64,000 nt of DNA from contig CBDDGS010000055.1 in assembly GCA_965227935.1 (NCBI GenBank), positions 558,001-622,000 on the forward strand. Direction: 5' to 3'. A program made the translations under genes and the position numbers. Source of the stretch: JAWPMT01 sp965227935 (lineage in GTDB: Bacteria; Bacteroidota; Bacteroidia; Cytophagales; Cyclobacteriaceae). Positions 59,275 to 64,000 of the stretch are shown here, in pieces (the first letter of the stretch is position 1; each line of letters opens with the position of its first letter). Under the pieces are notes generated by a model. The model did no database searches. It saw only the letters and a program-made list of their open reading frames with translations, and was not told the origin of the DNA.

Positions 59275-61650
59275 CTATTCGTATCGCAAAGATTTCACAG
59301 GATTGTCCACCGCGGCCTTCAGAACCCGTCCGGAGGAAGTGGCCAATGACACGACAAACAACACCACAACTGGAATCACAATCGATGTGACCGTCAGGGC
59401 GCGGTAATAATGAAATATCGAGCCTAAAAGGGCGTCAATCGCCAGGTAGGACAATACTGAGCCCGCGGTCGCCGAGATGACCAAAACAATCAGGAATGGT
59501 CTGTTCATCAGATTCACAATGCCCACCACGGTGGCACCGAGTACCTTTCGGATGCCAATCTCTTTCGTACGCTTGATCACATTGAGCGACATCAGCGTGA
59601 AAAGCCCAATAGTGGAGAGTATGAGTGCGAGGACGCCGAGGAAGGTGAACATCAAGCTGATATTGCCATTGACTTCCATCGCACCAGCAATCTCGTCTTC
59701 GAGCTCTGCATCAAAAGGTTTGTTCGGAATTTGACGGTGCCAAACTTCCTCCAGGTCTGTCTGCACCTGCTTGAGTTGGGAAACTGGTGCAGAAGCCACC
59801 ACAAAGTTGAGTTCGCCATCTCTTGCCAGACGTATACCCATAGGCTGCACTGGCTGCCAGAAGCCCCACATATAAAAGTCCTTGACTACACCTACTACAG
59901 TTAGCCGGGTGGTATCGTCAATCTGCACCACCTTACCGACAGGCTCGTCCCACCCAAAATCTTTGACGGTTTGCTCGTTGACGAGCACAGAACTCTGGCG
60001 ATCGTACTCACGCAAATCCTCCTGGAAGAAGCGACCATCTACGAGCTTGACTTCCATCATGTCCATGTAGTCAATCGACATATCCATCATGTCCATTTCA
60101 AGCTCCCGTTCACCCTGACGGAAGACGCGGCTGTACGTCCACCAACCGATGCTGTGTTTGGTCATGGCGACATCTGAAAGACCCGGGACTTGTCTGGCTT
60201 CATTGTAGAAGGTCCGTACCTTCTCATCATTCTCTATCAAAATGCTGAGAACTCCGTCTTTCTTGAAGCCAACGTCCAGTTGCTCCTGATACTTCGCATT
60301 GCCGACGAATGCCAGGCTACTGATCAACGCGATAGCCGTAAACAAGTACTGAAATCCCAGCAAGAGTTTGGAGAGAAGGCTGGAGCCACCCAGTCGCAAA
60401 GTCCCTCTGAGAATAGAAACCGGTTCAAAGCTCGAGACATAGAGCGCCGGATAGGCACCAGCGACAATCGAAGTGAAGACCAGTAGTCCTCCCAGGAAAG
60501 CAAAAATCTCAGGGTTATCAGTAAGCGATAGCTTGATATCGATGAAATCCCACAAAGCGCTGTATGCCGGTACCATCCACATAGAAATGAGCACACCTAA
60601 GATCAGAGCCATGAAGGAGATCATTATGTTCTCTCCCATGAAGTGGATGATCAGCTGAAGACGGCGGCCACCCATGACTTTTCTGACACCTATCTCTTTC
60701 AAGCGCCGACTGGAAATCGCCAGAGACGTGTTGGTGAAGTTGAAGCAGGCGATCAGCAGCATCAATCCTCCCATGATCAACGGAACATAAATAGCGGGAG
60801 CGGGGGGTGCCTGACTCAACCAGTTGGCGCGCAGGTTGTCTCCTCGAATACCCAGTGTTGCCAGCGGCTCCAGGTAGTAACTATGTACCTGCCAGTCGTC
60901 CCGGGCCCGATTCTGGATATCGATGAAGTTGTCATTTAGAAACGGTACCACGGCGTCAGGATATTCAGCGGTTTGAGACATGATGAAGGTCGCGCCGACA
61001 AACCTTCCCCATTCATAGTTGTCGACTTTGAAGCGGTCCAGGTAGACATCAAAAGGAAGAATCGCATCAAATTGTAGGCTACTATTTTGAGAAACCTTTT
61101 CAAGAACACCACCGATGATAAAGCTTCGGACATCTCCCTCATCGTCAATAATCTGCAGCATCTCTCCGACGGGATTGGTATCACCGAAATATACCATGGC
61201 CGTGTTTTCGGTGATGATGATCCGACCAGGTTCCTGAAAAGTGGCCGCCGTACCATATTTGAAGGGGAAGGTGAACATGTCGAAGACGCCGAGGTCGGCA
61301 AAGCCCACGGTCTTTTGGAAGGTCTTCTCATCTTTTTTGATCACCAAGCCAGAAGGTGTATAGCGGACCACACCCTGGAGGCCCGCAAATTCTTCGTTGA
61401 TGGCATGTCCAAGCGCAAGTGGGCTGATACCGAAAGGGATTTCGTGACCTTCCACTTTCTTATTTACCTGGATCTTGTAGATCTGCTCGTAGTTGAGGTG
61501 CTGTCGATCAAAGTCAGCCGCATACTTATAGTTGAGATAGGCAACGATGCAACAGGCTAGTGACAGACCCAATCCAATAAGATTAATCGCGAAATAGCCG
61601 CGGGTCTTCAGAATGCTTCGAAAGGTGGTTTTAAAAAAATTGCGTAGCAT
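59275..61650 (-). CDS. MacB/FtsX-family ABC transporter permease
   Basis: The 791-residue protein has an N-terminal membrane helix (LIGLGLSLACCIVAYLNY), a periplasmic core domain, and FtsX-like membrane blocks (about 285-440 and 665-790; FTNTSLAISSRRLKEIGVRK, LFTLMSLNVIKRTKEIGIRK). The duplicated signature I-G-V/I-R-K is diagnostic. No ATP-binding subunit gene is next to it, as is common for lone permeases in Bacteroidota. The family exports or extracts lipids, peptides or macrolides; the substrate here is unknown. Confidence 0.9.
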   Translation of the reverse strand: MLRNFFKTTFRSILKTRGYFAINLIGLGLSLACCIVAYLNYKYAADFDRQHLNYEQIYKIQVNKKVEGHEIPFGISPLALGHAINEEFAGLQGVVRYTPSGLVIKKDEKTFQKTVGFADLGVFDMFTFPFKYGTAATFQEPGRIIITENTAMVYFGDTNPVGEMLQIIDDEGDVRSFIIGGVLEKVSQNSSLQFDAILPFDVYLDRFKVDNYEWGRFVGATFIMSQTAEYPDAVVPFLNDNFIDIQNRARDDWQVHSYYLEPLATLGIRGDNLRANWLSQAPPAPAIYVPLIMGGLMLLIACFNFTNTSLAISSRRLKEIGVRKVMGGRRLQLIIHFMGENIMISFMALILGVLISMWMVPAYSALWDFIDIKLSLTDNPEIFAFLGGLLVFTSIVAGAYPALYVSSFEPVSILRGTLRLGGSSLLSKLLLGFQYLFTAIALISSLAFVGNAKYQEQLDVGFKKDGVLSILIENDEKVRTFYNEARQVPGLSDVAMTKHSIGWWTYSRVFRQGERELEMDMMDMSIDYMDMMEVKLVDGRFFQEDLREYDRQSSVLVNEQTVKDFGWDEPVGKVVQIDDTTRLTVVGVVKDFYMWGFWQPVQPMGIRLARDGELNFVVASAPVSQLKQVQTDLEEVWHRQIPNKPFDAELEDEIAGAMEVNGNISLMFTFLGVLALILSTIGLFTLMSLNVIKRTKEIGIRKVLGATVVGIVNLMNRPFLIVLVISATAGSVLSYLAIDALLGSIFHYYRALTVTSIVIPVVVLFVVSLATSSGRVLKAAVDNPVKSLRYE

Positions 61651-61825
61651 AGAGAGTACAGTTCAGGAAGAATTACGTAATAAAGATGCCCGTTCAACGC
61701 AAGGGTTGCTTTTTTATACGGCCAATATTCAAAAAAGGTAGGCGTGATGGCGAGACGAGCCGGAAGGATTCTTAATTTCGAGTCAGAATTGTTGTTAATA
61801 ACATTCACTTTATAGCTGTCAAAGT

Positions 61826-63037
61826 ATGGGAATCCTGATACCACTGGTGTTGATCGCCATTTGTTGCGTCGTGATATGGAGGGCCGGCGACGGATTCATG
61901 ACAGCATCTTCCTATATCGGAAGGCATCTGTCCGAGGGAGTTCGCGGGGCCACGATCAATGCTGTGGCCAGCTCGATGCCGGAGGTCTTTACCTCGTTCT
62001 TCTTTCTATTTATCCTTAAGGATGCTGCCGGATTTTCCGGAGGTATCGGTACCACAGCCGGCAGTGCCATCTTCAATAGTATGGTAATACCGGCCGTATC
62101 AATTATCGCGGTTGTGATGATGGGCATGACACGTAGGATCGAGGTGAACCAACGAGTGATCCGAAGGGATGGTATTGCCCTGATTATTGCCGAGTTCATT
62201 TTCCTTGTGCTCATCGGAGGCTCACAACTGCACTGGTATCACGGACTTATCTTGATGTCGCTCTATCTGTTCTATGTGGCGTTCATGTTTTGGCAGATGA
62301 AGCGCAATCGGACGGAGACCAAAGAAGAGCAGCTCGCATCCGGCCAAAGAAAGGCCGACGAAATACAAGAGGAGATCACCGCTGGTATCGATTCCAATTG
62401 GTGGAAGGCGTTGTTTACTTTCGATTTGGAATCGGTATTCTTCGGACGTAGAGCAATCAACACCGTCAACGCCTGGAGTCTATTGATCGTTTCCACGGTG
62501 TCTATTGCGACGGTCAGCTATTTCCTCGTTTTGGCCTGTGAATGGATCGGCAGCGATACCTATTACATCCCGGTTTTGGGTGAATTTGAGGGGCTCAATA
62601 TTCCCGTTTTGTTCGTAGCGTTAGTTCTGGCGGCAGCCGCTTCCAGTTTGCCCGATACCATCATAAGCATGAAAGACGCGCAGAATGGACAGTATGACGA
62701 CGCCATCTCCAATGCCCTCGGGAGCAATATCTTCGACGTTTGTTTTGCCTTGGGTTTTCCACTTTTTGTATTTACTCTGGCGACAGGCCCGATCCATATG
62801 CCCCCAGAGATCGTCGATATGAGCACGGAGCTCCGTTTCTTATTGTGGCTATTGACGATAGTAGCATTCGTCATCTTTATTTCCAGCAAACACATGGGGC
62901 AGCGAAAAGCAGTTCTCCTGCTGGCCATCTATTTTGTGTTCATCGTCTATGTGGTAGGAAGAGGCACCGGTAGCGAATGGGCTCAGGAAATCGGCAATAC
63001 TCTCGTCTCGATAGTACGCACGTTCCGTATCAACTAA
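61826..63037 (+). CDS. Sodium/calcium (CaCA family) cation antiporter
   Basis: The 403-residue membrane protein has about ten helices and both alpha-repeat motifs of the CaCA superfamily: SSMPEVFTS with GSAIFNS (alpha-1, about 45-90) and SSLPDTIISMKDAQ with ALGSNIFDVCFALG (alpha-2, about 270-310). The conserved E/D and N ion-coordinating residues are present. A cytoplasmic loop (about 160-200) separates the halves. Ion specificity (Ca2+ or another cation against Na+ or H+) cannot be decided. It converges with the Rieske gene with 6 bp between stop codons. Confidence 0.92.
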   Translation: MGILIPLVLIAICCVVIWRAGDGFMTASSYIGRHLSEGVRGATINAVASSMPEVFTSFFFLFILKDAAGFSGGIGTTAGSAIFNSMVIPAVSIIAVVMMGMTRRIEVNQRVIRRDGIALIIAEFIFLVLIGGSQLHWYHGLILMSLYLFYVAFMFWQMKRNRTETKEEQLASGQRKADEIQEEITAGIDSNWWKALFTFDLESVFFGRRAINTVNAWSLLIVSTVSIATVSYFLVLACEWIGSDTYYIPVLGEFEGLNIPVLFVALVLAAAASSLPDTIISMKDAQNGQYDDAISNALGSNIFDVCFALGFPLFVFTLATGPIHMPPEIVDMSTELRFLLWLLTIVAFVIFISSKHMGQRKAVLLLAIYFVFIVYVVGRGTGSEWAQEIGNTLVSIVRTFRIN

Positions 63038-63043
63038 GCCTGC

Positions 63044-63364
63044 TTACTCTATCACGATCGAGAGACCGTCTTCCTGGTCAACAGGGTAGATCTTCAGATC
63101 GCGGCATCGTCTTTCTGCTTCCTCTCCAGTCCGGAGATCAAATCGATAGCTGTGCCACGGACAAACAATTTCGTTGTAGGGATTGACGGTTCCCTTCGTT
63201 AGCGAATCGCTCATGTGGGGACATTCGTCTTCGATGGCCTTGAATCCATTTTGTAAGTGCAGAAGACAAATCCTCCGGTCGCCAATTCGAACAAGGCGCT
63301 TTTCCCCAAGTGGTATCACCTTCTGCGCTTCTTGCAAATCCTGAAAAATGAGCACCTTGGCCAT
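63044..63364 (-). CDS. Rieske-type [2Fe-2S] ferredoxin
   Basis: The 106-residue protein has the Rieske motifs CPH (C48, H50) and CPWH (C68, H71), with spacing typical of the soluble small-subunit type. No signal peptide or membrane helix is seen, so it is probably cytoplasmic and passes electrons to an oxygenase or similar partner, which is not visible here. It is the only iron-sulfur protein in this part of the window. Confidence 0.92.
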   Translation of the reverse strand: MAKVLIFQDLQEAQKVIPLGEKRLVRIGDRRICLLHLQNGFKAIEDECPHMSDSLTKGTVNPYNEIVCPWHSYRFDLRTGEEAERRCRDLKIYPVDQEDGLSIVIE

Positions 63365-63415
63365 TCGGGAGAAAACAGCTTTTCGACGTAATTTAGGAGA
63401 TTCGAGATAAGCCCT

Positions 63416-64000
63416 ATGTTAAAGTGTCAAAGAGATAAGTTTCAACTCCAGCGCAAGTACACTTACCTGAACTGTGCCTACATGTCGCCACTGAGCAAGA
63501 AGGTAGAAAAGGCCGGTGTCAAGGGGTTGAAGGGGAAAAGAAAGCCGTATAAAGTTACGGCCGAGGATTTCTTCAAGGATTCGGAGACCATTAGAATACT
63601 CTTCTCCGAAATAGTGGATTGTGAGGAGCCCAACAGAATCGTCATGGTCCCCTCAGTTTCGTACGGCATGGCCAATGTCGCTCGAAACTTGCCGAAGAAG
63701 AAAGGTGAGATCCTCATTGTTGACGAGCAATTTCCCAGCAATGCCTATCCATGGTTGTCGTTGCGAAATGATGACATCAAGGTTCGTGTCGTTGAGCGAC
63801 CACCTCGCGGTGAGAGCTGGAGCCAACGGATCCTCGAGCAAATTTCCCCGTCAACAATCATGGTAGCAGTTGGGAATGTACACTGGGCGGATGGCACCCT
63901 GTTCGACCTGCAGGCCATAAGGGCGGCTACCCACGAACATGATGCTCTGCTCGTGATCGATGGTACGCAATCTGTCGGTGCACTTCCGATCAGCATCCGT
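63416..64000 (+). CDS. Class-V aminotransferase family protein (partial, right window edge)
   Basis: 195 codons are visible from the ATG at 63416 and the gene continues beyond the window. The visible part has YTYLNCAYMSPLSKKVEKAG, then VPSVSYGMANVARNLPKKKG and VIDGTQSVGALPIS, which is the PLP-binding Asp-x-x-Gln-Ser-x-Gly pattern of class-V aminotransferases and cysteine-desulfurase-like enzymes. The Lys that binds PLP would lie past the edge. Whether it is a desulfurase, an isopenicillin-epimerase-like enzyme or an aminotransferase cannot be told. Confidence 0.82.
   Translation, partial: MLKCQRDKFQLQRKYTYLNCAYMSPLSKKVEKAGVKGLKGKRKPYKVTAEDFFKDSETIRILFSEIVDCEEPNRIVMVPSVSYGMANVARNLPKKKGEILIVDEQFPSNAYPWLSLRNDDIKVRVVERPPRGESWSQRILEQISPSTIMVAVGNVHWADGTLFDLQAIRAATHEHDALLVIDGTQSVGALPISIR

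Overview
The window is about 64 kb of gene-dense chromosome from a member of the Bacteroidota, most likely a marine or environmental Cytophagia-like lineage. The evidence is indirect but consistent. Two secreted proteins end in type IX secretion (T9SS) type-A sorting domains. There are many lipoproteins with a C at the lipobox, DUF5723, DUF4097 and DUF5916 family proteins, LytS/LytTR two-component pairs, an ECF sigma factor followed by a HEAT-repeat anti-sigma factor, and a bifunctional chorismate mutase/prephenate dehydratase. Shine-Dalgarno sites are nearly absent, and a few promoters resemble the Bacteroidetes -33 TTTG / -7 TAnnTTTG pattern. Base composition is moderate and even. I see no rRNA, tRNA, CRISPR array, prophage or insertion sequence.

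Left part (1-19.5 kb) is mostly housekeeping: mazG (cut by the window edge), a small membrane protein, glmM, a cysteine desulfurase overlapping a T9SS-exported PGRP-type amidase, a family-2 glycosyltransferase, hemH, a VTT-type membrane protein, recJ-lptB-GH3-lipoprotein as one transcription unit, rluD, an ACC-deaminase-like enzyme, a lipoprotein/DUF5723 pair, and radA.

Middle part (19.5-40.5 kb): a large BNR-propeller exoprotein; then a redox/signalling cluster made of a cyclic-nucleotide-domain histidine kinase, a receiver-thioredoxin-fold-thioredoxin-reductase fusion that has lost its redox cysteines, and a UBP-type zinc finger. Next come an ECF sigma/anti-sigma/DUF4097 x2 operon, a secreted glucose/sorbosone-dehydrogenase-like protein with two CxxCH motifs, a Tat-exported enolase-superfamily protein with an RraA-like partner, pheA, a beta-lactamase-fold lipoprotein and a DUF5916 protein.

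Right part (40.6-64 kb): a LytS/LytTR pair converges on an inward-rectifier K+ channel gene. That channel gene is itself the last gene of a five-gene same-strand run: an SDHY-repeat exoprotein, an intact LytS kinase, a degenerate LytS pseudokinase, a LytTR regulator, then the Kir channel. After that come yjbQ-like, a beta-helix lipoprotein, prfA, tag, a secreted unknown plus an arylamine N-acetyltransferase homologue lacking its catalytic Cys, two TerB-like paralogues, an SDR, a large GAF-domain protein, an OmpA C-terminal remnant, an ABC-type permease, a Ca2+/cation antiporter, a Rieske protein and the 5' part of a class-V aminotransferase.

The most interesting parts are the two signalling loci (23.3-26.8 kb and 42.5-47.9 kb), where apparently inactivated enzymes (Cys-less TrxR, His-less kinase) sit next to intact signalling partners. 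Start codons were revised from the longest reading frame where a signal peptide, a gene overlap or homology to the family argued for it.
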